64,000 nt of DNA from Plasmodiophora brassicae (lineage: Eukaryota > Endomyxa > Phytomyxea > Plasmodiophorida > Plasmodiophoridae), in assembly GCA_039704465.1 (NCBI GenBank), contig JASFAU010000016.1, forward strand, positions 434,001 to 498,000, read 5' to 3'. Position 1 is the stretch's first letter, and each line of letters begins with the position of its first letter. The position numbers and the translations under genes are program-made. Below the pieces are notes generated by a model. It had not been told where the DNA came from, did no database searches, and was given only the letters and a program-made list of their open reading frames with translations. This document shows, piece by piece, positions 44,184 to 55,623 of this stretch.

Positions 44184-46849
44184 ATGGCCGATGGCGGGCG
44201 GGAGCCGGCGCGCATCCAGCGCCTGGCGCCGACCGTCGTCAATCGGATCGCGGCCGGCGAGGTCATACAGCGGCCGTCGGCGGCGATCAAGGAGCTGCTG
44301 GAGAACAGCATCGATGCGGGCGCGACCCGGATCACGATCACGGTCGCGCAAGCCGGTCCGGTCGACCCAGCGTGGCTGATTGGGCGCCGGGTCCTGACCG
44401 ATCCTGTGCAGGTCTGAAGTATTTATCGATCACGGATAACGGGTCGGGCATCAGCGCCGTACGTCGTGCAGGCGGTGCTGCTGCTGCTGCATAGTCGCTG
44501 ACAGCCAGGGTATACCAGGACGATTTCCCGATTGTGTGCGAGCGGTTCACGACGAGCAAGATGAGGGAGTACAAGGATCTGGAGTCGATTGCGACGTTTG
44601 GATTCAGGGGCGAGGCGCTGGCGTCAATATCGCACGTGGCCCATTTGTCCATAACGTCTATGACGGCGTCGTCGACCTGCGCCTACAAGGCATCGTTTCT
44701 CGATGGGCGACTCGTCGACGTGCCTCAGCCCTGCGCGGGCGTCCGCGGGACGCAGATCGTCGTCGAGGACCTGTTTTACAACATCGTCCGTTCCGTCGTT
44801 ATCATTCTTCGTTCCGGAAATTTGACATGCGTCATCGTAGCCTATGCGCCTGAAATCCCTGAAGAACGTTGCCGACGAATATAATCGATGCGTTACCGTC
44901 GTGTCGCACTACGCCACTCACTACTGCGACGTCAGCTTTACGCTCAAGAAACAGGGCAAGGCCAAAGCCGACGTGCACACGTCCGGAAGAGGCTCGCGTA
45001 CGGACGTCATCCGTCTGCTGCATGGACAGGTGCGCTTGGTGCCCTCTGGTTAAGAATGCTGCTGATTAATGTCGATCTGCCACGTAGTCTATCGCCCGTG
45101 AGTTGCTGGCTGTGGACGCGTCCGATACGAACGCGACGTTTTCCGTTTCGATGAATGCGCTCATCTCTAATGCCAACTTCAGCATGAAGTCGCTCACCGT
45201 GATCCTCTTCATCAACCGGCGTCTAGTGGAGTGCTCATCCATTCGCAAGGTCCTGGAGAGCGTGTACAGCGCAATCCTTCCAAAGGGTGCCCATCCCTTC
45301 GCCTACATGGATATTCGGCTGCCGGTTGGTGTGCCGATATTGACAACCTGGCACGTTTATCGATTGTCCTGCAGTCGGACACGGTTGACGTCAATGTCCA
45401 CCCAACGAAACGTGAAGTGGGGTTCTTGCACGAAGCAGAAATATGCGAGCAACTCGAGCGCTGGCTTCAGGAGCGCCTTGGCCAGGCAAACTCGAGCCGG
45501 ACGTACGCCGTCCAGGTGATCGACTCCTCGAATCTACAGACCTGCGTGGCGCAACAGATTGTCAGGAAAGGTAACGACACTTATGACGCCTGCAACCGTT
45601 AGTCGCACTGACAGTACGCGTCTAGCTGGCGAGGCGCCCAGTAAGTCCATTCGCACAGATTACCTGAATCCTGCAGGCAGGTTGTCGGCGTATATGTCCC
45701 AACCCGCGATGCAGACGCTGTCGAACTCCCAAACACAAAACCGGGACTCCGCAAGTAGTCAGTCTTCGCAGGAGCTGAACCTGACAAGCATTGCAAACCT
45801 GATCGCTGAGGTACGTTTCCTGCTTGTGATAATTGCCATCGAGTTTGACGTCTAGCAGGTCGAAGGCGAGAAGAGCGAGCAATTAGCGCCCATCTTTAGC
45901 CAACACGTATTCGTTGGCTGTGTTGATGACGAGTTTGCCCTCATACAGCACGGCACAAAGCTGTTTCTGGTGAATGTCCCAACACTAACGTTCGTCTGTC
46001 TAGTCTGGTTGCTGTCGGCAGTCTGATGGTCGTTTGTGCCCAGCAATTCTCTCGTTTACGAGCGCTGTTTACGATGCTTTGGCCAGCACAAGCAGTTCAG
46101 GTTGCAGTCGAGGGAGCCGGTCTCGATCTACTCGCTCTGTCGGATTGCGTTGGACGACCCCAGTTCAGGGTGGACTCCGGAGGACGGTGACAAGAACGAC
46201 ATCGCCATCCAAATCACCGAACTTCTAGTCAGCAAGGTCCGCAGGCGTGCGGCTCAACCGATATACCGACTTGTTAACCGGTTCTCCAGCGTGCAATGCT
46301 CAAAGAATACTTCTCGATCGTGATGTCCAAATCAGGGGACATTGTAGCGCTACCGCAGGTATTTATGTCGCTGCCAAATGTTCATCACGATTCAGACGTC
46401 TGCACAGATCATTCCGCGCTACGTCCCACCGCTTGCAATGCTCCCGATGTTTCTCCTTCGATGCGGTTCTGAGGTACGTTGTCGTCCAGCAGTAGCACGT
46501 GCGCATCTGATTCGTGGTACAGGTCGACTGGGCTTCAGAACAGCGATGTTTCATGACCCTGTCGCAAGAGCTGGCATTTTTCTACCAAGTTCACCCCGGC
46601 ATGTACACGACGACGGCAGCGCAATCGTCAGGTTGTTGTTGTTGTTCCATGTGGCCGTACGGTTCATTCAGCCGACTGATGCCTTGTTTAGAATCAGGGG
46701 ATGGGCCGACGTTACAATGGACTATCGAACACATTCTGTTTCCCGCCATGCGCCAGGCGTTCTCCCCACCGGAAAGGCATATGTCCAATGGCGCCGTCGT
46801 GCAAATCGCATCCTGTGAAAACCTCTACAGAATATTCGAACGTTGCTGA
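44184..46849 (+). CDS. MLH1: DNA mismatch repair protein MLH1
   Basis: About eleven small introns interrupt a clear MLH1. The GHKL ATPase is complete: [65 protein letters not shown] and [24 protein letters not shown] marks the transducer domain. The linker contains KSIRTDYL...RLSAYM (PCNA/other-factor-type motif region). The C-terminal dimerisation domain includes [24 protein letters not shown] and ends YRIFERC; the conserved C-terminal FERC completes the endonuclease site of the PMS partner. MutL-alpha acts in mismatch repair and meiotic crossing over. Confidence 0.95.
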
Positions 46850-47508
46850 CTAGTCAAACGCTACGTCTGCGGACCATCCCCGGCCATAGTCCACGAGGGC
46901 CACTCCCTCGCATCGTCACGTCTTCGCTAGCGAGTACCCAACCATGGGAGAAGGAGCATATCGTGCAGCACGCGCCGCTGCAGAGCAATTTGCCCAAGCG
47001 TCACAACCTGTCGATCGCCTGCAGCGCTTGCAAGGTCGTTTGTGACAATAACGGCCCAGAGCGTCTGTCGACGTTCAAGGACGCCCGTGTCGCGGAAGCA
47101 GGACTTCCTGCACATCACGTTCCAGCGTCTGTGCAATCTCTCATCTGAGCCGTGTCAGGAAACGCAATGACGGTAAGGCACGTCGCATCCCGACCCGGCG
47201 CTACTTTAGCATGGCGTAAGGCCTGCGGGTTGCCTGCGGGTTGCCTGCGGGATGAGGTGCGCTCAGAGGCCGCTGGCAAGTGCGCAGGGCCGGCGCGAGG
47301 GACGTGCAGCGCCGTTGGCAAGTGCGCAGTGCGGCGCGGGGGGTTCAAATTTGGCGCCCCGCAGTCAGGCGTGCGGCGTGGCAATGGACAAGGCGTGCCC
47401 CGCCACGGTGCCTCCCCTCCACGGTGGTTCTGTAACGCCTCGACCCGCCTGTCTGCACTTTGCCGTGCGCCCGGCTGTCCATTCCACTATTGGATTGACT
47501 TCGACAGC
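46850..47508. other. intergenic with short GC-rich direct repeats
   Basis: No confident gene. A small plus-strand frame at about 46944 (MGEGAYRAARAAAEQFAQASQ) is coding-like but short. Between 47220 and 47345 there are three copies of GCCTGCGGGTT-type 11-mers and two copies of GGCAAGTGCGCAG separated by about 55 bp, probably local duplications upstream of the cathepsin gene. Confidence 0.5.
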
Positions 47509-48634
47509 ATGTCCAGTGTTGCCAGTCTCCTCGCCGTTCTGCTCGGCCTGCTCGGGTGCGTCGTCGCGTTCCGGCCCACGGTCGTCACCGATGACCCGCA
47601 CCAGAGCCTGTTCGAGGAATGGCGCAACACGTTCAAGAAGGAGTACCACACGTTCGAGGAGTACGCTCATCGCATGAAGGTGTTCCTGCAGAACCACAGG
47701 CACATCGAATCGCACAACGCGGCGGGACATTCGTACACGCTCCGCGCCAACCACTTCGCCGACCTGACACACGATGAGTTCAAGGCTCGCTACAACCTCG
47801 GCAAGCCGATTCTGAAGAAGACATCCGCCAAGACGGTATGCGATCAAGCGCATCACGTTCATGTCCCGAGATTCTGACGACCATTGTTCGTTAGGTCGAC
47901 CTGTCCGGTCAGATCAATGTTCCAGAGTCGCAGGACTGGACGGAGAAGGGCGCTGTCACGCCTGTCAAGGACCAGGGCCAGTGCGGATCCTGCTGGTCGT
48001 TCTCGACGACCGGTGCTACGGAAGGTGCCAACTACATCAAGCACAAGAAGCTGGTCTCGCTGTCGGAGCAGCAGCTGGTTGACTGCTCGGGGCCGGAAGG
48101 CGACCATGGCTGCGACGGCGGCTTGATGGACTTTGGATTCGAGTACATCATCAAGGAGGGCGGCATCTGCACGGAGGCCTCGTACCCGTACGAGGCCCAG
48201 GACGACACGTGCCGTGCTGACAAGTGCACTGACGTCGTCAAAGTGTCCAGCTTCGTTGATGTCGGTTACGTCGTCACGAATGTGAAGCCATTGATTTCTC
48301 ATCGTCGTTCCCACAGGTCGACCAGTACAATGAGCGCGCGCTGAAGGCTGCTGTCGCCCAGCAGCCTGTCGCTGTTGCCATCGAAGCCGACCAGCTGAGC
48401 TTCCAGTTCTACGACTCGGGTGTCATGACCGGCGAATGCGGTACGTCCCTCGACCACGGTGTCCTGGTCGTCGGATACGGCGAGGACAACGGCGTCAAGT
48501 ACTGGAAGATCAAGAACAGCTGGGGTGACTCCTGGGGCGAGGACGGCTACATCCGCATCGAGCGTAGCGAGTCGAAGGGCTTGCCCGGCCAGTGCGGTGT
48601 CGCCATGCAGCCCAGCTACCCGATCGCCGCATAG
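47509..48634 (+). CDS. papain-family cysteine protease (cathepsin L-like) zymogen
   Basis: ATG 47509 opens a signal peptide ([15 protein letters not shown]) and an I29 propeptide with ERFNIN-type spacing ([32 protein letters not shown]) and [11 protein letters not shown]. After two short introns (at about 47838-47895 and 48260-48317) the mature enzyme shows [10 protein letters not shown] with the catalytic Cys, [24 protein letters not shown] with the His, and [15 protein letters not shown] with the Asn. Cathepsin L features dominate. The protein is probably secreted or lysosomal and ends YPIAA with no KDEL. Confidence 0.95.
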
Positions 48635-48826
48635 ACGACAGCCAGTATTACATCACTTCAAGATTGTCGGACTTTCGCCATAGAATACAATACAACCTCT
48701 CTGCGTATCTCGTCGTACGCGTGTCCGCAGAGGAAGCCACCCTCGTACTGAGAGAGGTGCGTCTCAGCCGGCGCGTGACGTAGTCCGATATAGGCAGCCG
48801 CAAGCGGTGGCAGTCCGGTGTAACGT

Positions 48827-49593
48827 TTATGTCTGGGCGAGTTGCTGCAGCAGGTGCGCCTTCCGGGACTGCAGCAGGAGCCGGTGGAGTTCCTCCTCGG
48901 AGGGCAGCGAGCTGGTCTGTTCGGTGTGCACGACGTTGGCGAGTGCATCGTCGATCGTCGGGCAGTCCGCGGGCCACGCTTCGCGCTCGGCCTGCGCTTC
49001 CAGGCGCGCTGTCAGGTCCTCGTACATGCCCAGGTATTCCGGCGTGCACTTCAGGTTCATCAGGTGGATATCGCGGCGCGTTTCCTGTTCGTGCAACGAC
49101 GCCTGCTTTTCGAGGAGCTCCCGTACGCCAGGCAGGTTCCTTGCTGCCCCGAAATACATATACCCGCCGTGCCCACGGACGACCTTGCCGTCCACATCGG
49201 TGACGGCAGGGCCCCTGGCGTAATCCGGCCCACCCAGCTGCTTACACCGGACCTCCCATTGCCGTTTCTCCTCAAGAAGCCGATTGATCTGGTCGTTCAT
49301 GTCCCGAATGCGATGCTCCCCGATGCTGCCGTTCTGGACCCGGGTAATCGCCTGGGATATCTCACGAAGCACCTAAAGCAAGAACAGGGCATCACGTCAG
49401 AACAGCAGGGGCAGAGCGCGTGCAACCGGCGGCGTACCTGTTTCCGCCATTTGTCGGCCGACGCCACATTGTCACACTGGCTGGCCAGGAACGGGCGTCG
49501 CGTCTCCCGATCTTTGACCGGGCCGGTATCGCCGCGCTTGTACGCCAACCATCGGTTCAGCATGCTCTGCGCCTTCTCCTCATTGCGCGCCAT
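48827..49593 (-). CDS. ISY1: ISY1-like spliceosome (NineTeen complex) component
   Basis: ATG 49593 begins MARNEEKAQSML as in ISY1, followed by RRPFLASQC...DKWRKQ. After a short intron the second exon has REISQAITRVQNGSIGEHRIRDMNDQINRL, KRQWEVRCKQLGGPDYARG and GYMYFGAARNLPGVREL, all diagnostic. The C-terminal PSEEELHRLLLQSRKAHLLQQ matches the end of the family. ISY1 sits in the catalytic spliceosome. The protein (about 235 aa) is slightly shorter than most, with a reduced acidic linker. Confidence 0.93.
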
Positions 49594-49947
49594 CGTTCAG
49601 CCGCCCAGACGACCACCGGCCCGCGCCTTCGACACTTGCCACGGACCGCCAACGCAATAACCGACGGTCGCACACACTGCAAAGCTGCATCATCAAAGTT
49701 GACATGCAGCTGACTGGCGAGTGCAGCTCGCAGTTCTGCCTACACTGTATGACTGCAGTTGCCGAGCCGCGACTGCGCAACTGCCAGCACAAGCTGAATC
49801 GTCATGACAACAAAGTTGTTTTACACAGCCAAACTTGTCGATACGTCTGTTTGGATTATATCCGATAACAATGGTATAGGGTGAGGTTGTAGCCGGATAA
49901 ATAGCCGAACGCGTTCGCACGTGGGTTGGCGGGCGTGGGGACACGGG
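49594..49947. other. intergenic, nothing recognised
   Basis: About 350 bases between the ISY1 start and the eIF3j stop (both minus strand). No supported coding frame, repeat or RNA gene is seen; presumably ISY1 promoter plus eIF3j 3' region. Confidence 0.5.
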
Positions 49948-50669
49948 TCAGAAGGCTTCCTCCTCGTAGAACTCGGCGCCGTCGACTTCGTCCTCGTTGA
50001 AGATGCCGCCTCCGCCAACGTTCAGCGACCTGCCCGCCTTCTTCGACTTCTTCTTCTTCGTCGCCGCCTGCTTCACCTTGTTCTTCTGGTTGTAGACCAC
50101 CGTCAGCGCCGACTTGAGCTCGTTGATCTCCTCGATCGACAGCGGGTCCGACGCCGCTTTCAGCAATTCCTTCAGGAAGGTCATCCGCTTCGTGTTGCCG
50201 CGGCGCTCCACCTCGATGCGCTTGGCGACGTTCGCCGCGAATTCCCTGTAATCGTCCTCGGACGCCAGCGCCAGCTCATCGAGCTTCTCGTCGAGGCGCT
50301 GCGTGGCCCTCGCTTCGTTCCTGTCGCTGGCACCGAACAGGTCCTCGGCGTCGGCGAGCCTGTTCGCACGGATCTGCTTGGCGACCTCCTCGGGACTCGG
50401 CTCGACGTACTTCGGCCTCGCCGGCGCCGGCTGCTTCACCGGCGCTGCCGCTGGCTTCTTCACGGGCGCTGGCCGTTGCACGGACGCCGACGCCGCCACC
50501 TCCTCCTCGTCGCTGGACGCGTCCCAGTCGTCCACAACAGCCCCCTGTCAATCACCACCACGATCAGACGACGCAGGCGCGGCGACGGGCGACGCGCGGC
50601 ACTGACCCCATGCAGGTCGTCGTCATCCACAACGACCGGGCCGGTCGGCGTCGACCAATCATCCGCCAT
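49948..50669 (-). CDS. EIF3J: translation initiation factor eIF3 subunit J
   Basis: The ATG at 50669 begins MADDWSTPTGP with an acidic DDDD stretch; a short intron joins it to GAVVDDWDASSDEEE, the family's acidic N terminus with the DDWD signature. An Ala/Pro/Lys linker, a helix with ANRLADAEDLFG, a YREFAANVAKRI segment and FLKELLKAASDPLSIEEINELKSALTVVYNQK match eIF3j, as does the lysine-rich tail. eIF3j binds the 40S decoding centre and helps eIF3 recruitment and recycling. Confidence 0.88.
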
Positions 50670-50834
50670 GATGCGTTCGCGCACAATGGCCTGGGGCAAC
50701 TCCGTGAGCAGCCGAGTCCGCACTGACAATAATAGGTAAAACGCGACAGCAGAAACGCCGGCACCCATCGTTCCGACCATGGGCTAAGTTCAGGGATACA
50801 TACATAATTACATATATATGTGGGAGCGGAGGCG

Positions 50835-52910
50835 TCACCAGTAGTCGCCGCAGGAGCAGCGCCCGGCGTGGAAGTGGTGGTGGCGGTTGCCGTCGCGCAC
50901 GTGCACGTCGCGGTGGAACAGGGCGGAGACGCGCCGCGTGCTCTCGTGACAGTCCGTGCAGGCCCTCAGGGTCTTGGTCAGCCGGATCGGCTCGTCGGGC
51001 GGCAGGACGTGCAGGGCGTACGCGATGGCGATCTTCTCGCTGTGCGCGAACACGACCCGGCGCAAGTCGTCGTCGGACGCGCCGCGCCTGGTCGCCACGG
51101 AGACGTCGGGCGCGTACCCGTCCCGCTCGAGGTCCTCCATCAGCCGCGCGTGGCGCCGCCTCAATTCCGGGTCGGCGTGCACCTTGGCGTCGTTCGCGTA
51201 AAAGTGCACGACAGACCGATCGGGGAGCAGGAGCGACGTTCGGCCGGGCACCTTGGACAGGCCCTGCGCCCGCATGCGGTCGCGTAGCCGGTCGACGTCG
51301 TCGAACCGCCCAGCCGCCGCGTACACGTTCGACATCAGCACGTAGGCGGCTGCCGCGTACGACGACGAGCCCGGCAGCGCCAGCACGTTCGCGAACGCGC
51401 GTTCAGCGCGCGGCAGATCGTTGTGCCTGCGGCACGCGCTGAGCACCGCCATCCAGGACACGACGTTCGCGCCCGGGGCCGCCGCCGCCATCCGCTCGGC
51501 CTCGTCCAGGTTCCCGACCCGCCCATGCAGGCCGATCATGCAGTTCAGGTGCTCGTCGGCGGCGGCGACGCTCCAGGTCGACGTGAACTCGGCGGCGATC
51601 GCGTTCGCGCGACGCAGGTCGCCGGCATGGCCGCAGGCCGACAGCAGGGAGGACAGCGTGTGCCCGGTCGGCCGCACGCCGCACGCCTTCATGCACTCGA
51701 ACGTCGTGGTCGCCTGCGGCAGCATGCCGTGATGGCTGTAGGCCGAGATCATCGAGTTGAACGCGAAGGCGTCCGGCGGGGGCGACCCGGCCAGACGGGC
51801 GGTGAACGCGTCCTCGGCCGCCGGCAGGCACCCGCAGTCGTTGTAGGCGGCCACCAACGCGCTGACGACAGCGTCGTCCAGCGCGAGCCCTTCGTCGATC
51901 GCGTATCGATGCAGCGTGTGCAACGCGGCGAGCTCGGTGCAGCGTCCGCACGCGCGAACGAACAACGTGAACACGGGCAGGTCGACGGGGATGCCCCGGT
52001 CGACCATGGCCCGGAACACGTCCAGGGCGTCGGCGATGCGGGACGCCCTGCAGAGGGCCGACAGGATATGGGTGCGGATCCGGTCGGACGGCGGCAGGCC
52101 AACGGCGTCCATGACGGGCAGCGCCTGCAGGGCGGCGTCGACCCGGTTCTGCGACAGCAGCGCCTTGAACAGGTTGCCGAAGATCGTCTGGTTGTGCGGG
52201 GCCGCGATCGACGCCGACCGGACGAGGGCGAGAATCCGCTCGGCAACGTCGGCCGCCAGCGGCGACCTCGCCTCGGCGCAGCACGCCGCGAACATGGACA
52301 GGAGCTTGTCCGACATCTCGACGCCGTTGTCGATCGCGTCCGACACGAGGAACAAGGCGGACGCCGGGTTCTTCGACAGCCTGCAGATGTTGGCGACGCC
52401 GAAGATGACGTTATGCGAACGCGGGCCGCTCTTCGCGTAGTGCTCGACGGCTTCCCGGGCCAGCACCGGGCGGGCCGCCTGGCACGCGCCGAGGAACGTG
52501 CAGAACAGGACGTCGGTGATGCGGACCCGGCGATCCGCGGCGGCGGCCATGACGTCCGGCGCCTTCGCCGGTAGGCACCGTTTGCAGACCTGCATCATGC
52601 TCGTGAAGAAGCGCACGTCGACGGCGACGCCCGCGTGGAGCACGCACTGGAACATGATCCAGGCGCGGCGCGGCTCCCACTCGTGCTGCAGCGCGCGAAC
52701 CGCCAGCGACGCCGACGGCCGCGACACGGTCGCGCGGAACAGGCCCGACCCGGGCGCCATCGGCACCGCGTTCGCCGAAGCTGCAGGCGCAACTCGCGAC
52801 GTCCGCCCATCCCGCCTCAGGGGGCGCAGCACCGCCAGCGAACTGCACCGGGCCCGCTGACCCCGCCCTGTCACGCCGCAGCAGCGAACGATCGCCGGCA
52901 GTGGGACCAT
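50835..52910 (-). CDS. PLS-class PPR protein with complete DYW deaminase domain
   Basis: A single intronless frame of 691 aa starts at ATG 52910 with an Arg/Ala/Ser-rich presequence suited to mitochondria. About ten PPR-like repeats follow (e.g. FNSMISAYSHHGMLPQATTTFECMKACGVRP). The E region (VSWMAVLSACRRHNDLPRAERAF, YVLMSNVYAAAGRFDDVDRLRDRMRAQGLSKVPGR) is strikingly like land-plant editing factors. The DYW domain has the deaminase motif HSEK with the catalytic Glu, CTDCHE and CSCGDYW at the very end. Such proteins convert C to U in organelle RNA. Confidence 0.93.
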   Translation of the reverse strand: MVPLPAIVRCCGVTGRGQRARCSSLAVLRPLRRDGRTSRVAPAASANAVPMAPGSGLFRATVSRPSASLAVRALQHEWEPRRAWIMFQCVLHAGVAVDVRFFTSMMQVCKRCLPAKAPDVMAAAADRRVRITDVLFCTFLGACQAARPVLAREAVEHYAKSGPRSHNVIFGVANICRLSKNPASALFLVSDAIDNGVEMSDKLLSMFAACCAEARSPLAADVAERILALVRSASIAAPHNQTIFGNLFKALLSQNRVDAALQALPVMDAVGLPPSDRIRTHILSALCRASRIADALDVFRAMVDRGIPVDLPVFTLFVRACGRCTELAALHTLHRYAIDEGLALDDAVVSALVAAYNDCGCLPAAEDAFTARLAGSPPPDAFAFNSMISAYSHHGMLPQATTTFECMKACGVRPTGHTLSSLLSACGHAGDLRRANAIAAEFTSTWSVAAADEHLNCMIGLHGRVGNLDEAERMAAAAPGANVVSWMAVLSACRRHNDLPRAERAFANVLALPGSSSYAAAAYVLMSNVYAAAGRFDDVDRLRDRMRAQGLSKVPGRTSLLLPDRSVVHFYANDAKVHADPELRRRHARLMEDLERDGYAPDVSVATRRGASDDDLRRVVFAHSEKIAIAYALHVLPPDEPIRLTKTLRACTDCHESTRRVSALFHRDVHVRDGNRHHHFHAGRCSCGDYW

Positions 52911-53032
52911 GACCTAATACCGCGCGCGTTCCAGGGGGGCCGCTGCCAGTGTTCGCGGACACCGCAGCTGCCGGGCTGATGAATATGCAACCGTCACATG
53001 TATGTATACAGGGTTGTCGGTGCCGCTAGGTA

Positions 53033-55438
53033 CTACCAGCGGTCGGCACACGAGCAGCGACCGCGATGGAAGTGATGCTGGGAGTGCATGTCGCGAACGT
53101 ACACGTCGCGGTTGTAGATGCGGGAGGCGAGCCTGGTGAACGCGTGGCAGTCCCGGCACATCCACATGGAGTTCGTCAGGCGGATGGGGTCGCCAGGTGG
53201 CAGGGCGGCCAGCGCGGCCGCCAGGGCGATCTTCGGGCCGTGCAGGAAGACGGACTGGCGCGCGTCGTCGTCCGTTGCAGTCTGCTTCGTGACGACGGAT
53301 ACGTCCGGCGAGTAACCGTTCGCGAGAAGACGCTGGATGAGGTCCCCGTGCCCTGCACCGCAATTCGGGTCATCCGCACAGACGTGGGCCGAGCGGTCGG
53401 GCAGCTGGATCCAGGTTCGAGGAGGCCGCCTCGACAGGCCTCGCTCTTTCATGGAGTTCGCCAGCCGTTCGGCTTCGGCGACGTTCCCGACGGCAGCGAA
53501 CAGGGCCGACATGAACGTGAAGATGGACGCCAGTGCCCGCGGTTCGATGGTCGGATAGGTCCCCAGGATGTGGGAGAAGGCGCGCCTCGCACGCGAAACG
53601 TCTTCGTGCCAGCTGCAAACCCGCAGCATGGACACCCAGGACATGACGTTCGCGTTCGCGTTCGTGTTCGCGATCCGCTCGGCGTCATCGAGGTCGCCGA
53701 GTCGGCCGCGTATCTCGATCAGCGCGGCGACGTCCGCGTCCGACAAGGGGACGCGCCAGGTGTCGGCGAACTCGTCGACGAACGCCTGGGCTGTCGTCAG
53801 GTCGCCCGATCGGGCGCAGCAGGTCAGCAGCGCCGACAACGTGCCGGCCTTCGGTCGCAACCCGCTGGCTTTCAGCTCGTCGAACAGCTGGAACGCATCG
53901 GTAGACAGACCATGCTGGCTGCACGCCAGGATCATGGCGTTCCAGGTCAGGATGCGACCCGGACGCGGCAACGAGCGGAACAGCGTCTCGCAAGCATCCG
54001 GGCGGCTGCACCGGTCGTAGGCGGAAATCAGCGACGACGACACGTTGTCGTTCGACAGGAGGTCGTCGTCGCGTGCGAACCGATGCAACACCTCGACGGA
54101 CGAAGCGTCACAGCAACGACCGGCCGCATGGGCGACCTGCGTTAGCGCAGGGGCAGCGTTCCCGAGGCCCGGCGCGGCTTGCTGAAACAGGGCCATGGCA
54201 CGCGGCATGTCGTCATCGTCGGCCAGGGCCGACAGCACGAGCAGGTCGGTGGAGACGGACGGGCGCAGGCCGGCCGCGGTCATCTCGCCCAGCGTCGCGC
54301 ACGCATCGTCCAGGCGCCCGTTGCGAACGTACGCCGAGATCATGGCCGTGAACGTCGACACGTCCGGGAGCGTCCGGGCGCGGCGCTGCAGGAAGATCTG
54401 CTCCGACTTGGCCAGGTGGTCACAGCGGTCGTACGCTGCGATCAGCGCGCTGACGAACAGATGGTTGTCGAGGACCTTGGCGTGGTCCCGGGCGTACTGG
54501 TGCAGGATCCGGACGTTCGGCAGGCGTGCATGCGCGAGCAGGACGCACAGGATGGGCACCTCGATCGTGATGTTGCGATCCACCATTGTCCGGTAGATCT
54601 TCATCGCGTCTCCGAAGCGATCGCCCTTGACGAGCGCGCAGATCACGTTGTTGAGCAGGAACCTCGTCGTCGGCACCGCCGCCTTGTCCATCCGTTTCAG
54701 GGCCTCGAGCGCGGCGCCCAGCTGCTGATGCGACAGCAGGGCGCCAATCAGCGTGTCGAACGTCGACCGCTTCTCGAACGTTTTGACCTGCTTCGACAGG
54801 ACGAGATTGGCGAGTCGCGCGACGGTATCCGAGGCAGACGCCGACCTGGAGGCAGAGCAGCAGCTCGCGAACGACGCGAACAGGCGCTCAGACATGTCCA
54901 CCTGGTTGTCGACCGCATCCGCGAAGAGGCGGAGGGCAGCGTCCGGCCTCTTCCCGATCCTGCAGACGTTGACGACGGCGAAGATGACGTCGTGCGTGCG
55001 CAGGCCGGAACGAGCGTATTGCTCCAGGGCCTCGTCGACCGGGGTAGGCTGCGCCGATTGACACGCGACGAGGAACGAGCACAGGAGCGGTTCGGTGACG
55101 ATGATGCGGCGCGAGATCGCGGCACGCAGCACGGCGGGCGCCTTGGACGGCATGCGCTTCCTGCAGAACGCCAGGGCGACCTTCGCGAACTGCGCGTCGA
55201 ACCGCCCGACGCGAAGAACGTGCTCGTACGCGGCCCAGGTCTGGGCGGGGTCCCTGCCCCGCACCGCCGACGCGCCGATCGCCTCGAAGTGCTCGTACTG
55301 GCCAAAGCGCCTGACGTGCGCCGGTCGCATGACGCCGGGACCCTGTCGCCACGGCCGTTGACCTATCGGCGCGCACACCATCGACGGTCGACGACCCTGC
55401 CGAAGGCAGCAGCAGCAACGCGACCCGACGGTTGCCAT
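53033..55438 (-). CDS. PPR-DYW paralogue with degenerate deaminase site
   Basis: Intronless, about 801 aa from ATG 55438 (an open frame continues upstream, but this ATG precedes the first homology and leaves a gap to SLY1). PPR repeats (FTAMISAYVRNGRLDDACATLGEMTAAGLRP, WNAMILACSQHGLSTDAFQLFDELKASGLRP) precede an E region (VMSWVSMLRVCSWHEDVSRARRAF). In the DYW domain the zinc CRDCH pair and CSCADRW end are present, but the HxE motif reads HGPK: the proton-shuttling Glu is Pro. It likely lacks its own deaminase activity. It lies 122 bases upstream of the intact copy, suggesting tandem duplication. Confidence 0.9.
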   Translation of the reverse strand: MATVGSRCCCCLRQGRRPSMVCAPIGQRPWRQGPGVMRPAHVRRFGQYEHFEAIGASAVRGRDPAQTWAAYEHVLRVGRFDAQFAKVALAFCRKRMPSKAPAVLRAAISRRIIVTEPLLCSFLVACQSAQPTPVDEALEQYARSGLRTHDVIFAVVNVCRIGKRPDAALRLFADAVDNQVDMSERLFASFASCCSASRSASASDTVARLANLVLSKQVKTFEKRSTFDTLIGALLSHQQLGAALEALKRMDKAAVPTTRFLLNNVICALVKGDRFGDAMKIYRTMVDRNITIEVPILCVLLAHARLPNVRILHQYARDHAKVLDNHLFVSALIAAYDRCDHLAKSEQIFLQRRARTLPDVSTFTAMISAYVRNGRLDDACATLGEMTAAGLRPSVSTDLLVLSALADDDDMPRAMALFQQAAPGLGNAAPALTQVAHAAGRCCDASSVEVLHRFARDDDLLSNDNVSSSLISAYDRCSRPDACETLFRSLPRPGRILTWNAMILACSQHGLSTDAFQLFDELKASGLRPKAGTLSALLTCCARSGDLTTAQAFVDEFADTWRVPLSDADVAALIEIRGRLGDLDDAERIANTNANANVMSWVSMLRVCSWHEDVSRARRAFSHILGTYPTIEPRALASIFTFMSALFAAVGNVAEAERLANSMKERGLSRRPPRTWIQLPDRSAHVCADDPNCGAGHGDLIQRLLANGYSPDVSVVTKQTATDDDARQSVFLHGPKIALAAALAALPPGDPIRLTNSMWMCRDCHAFTRLASRIYNRDVYVRDMHSQHHFHRGRCSCADRW

Positions 55439-55623
55439 CCGGTTGGCATCAGTCGGCGGGACGCGCGCACGCACCGCCTTGCTCCTCTCGCCTACGAGCG
55501 TCCCGACGTCGCCCAACTGCGACGTCGGGGTCGGCGCCTCAATGGGGGCGCGGCACGACAACTGCGCGCCCGGGGGATCAGGACGACTTAATGCCGGGTG
55601 TGTGTTCGCCGTTTCATATCGTT

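Noticed and set aside
50835..55438. DYW genes as plant contamination
   Set aside because: They lie between clear protist-style genes (eIF3j, SLY1) on one contiguous sequence with the same composition; contamination would need a chimeric assembly.
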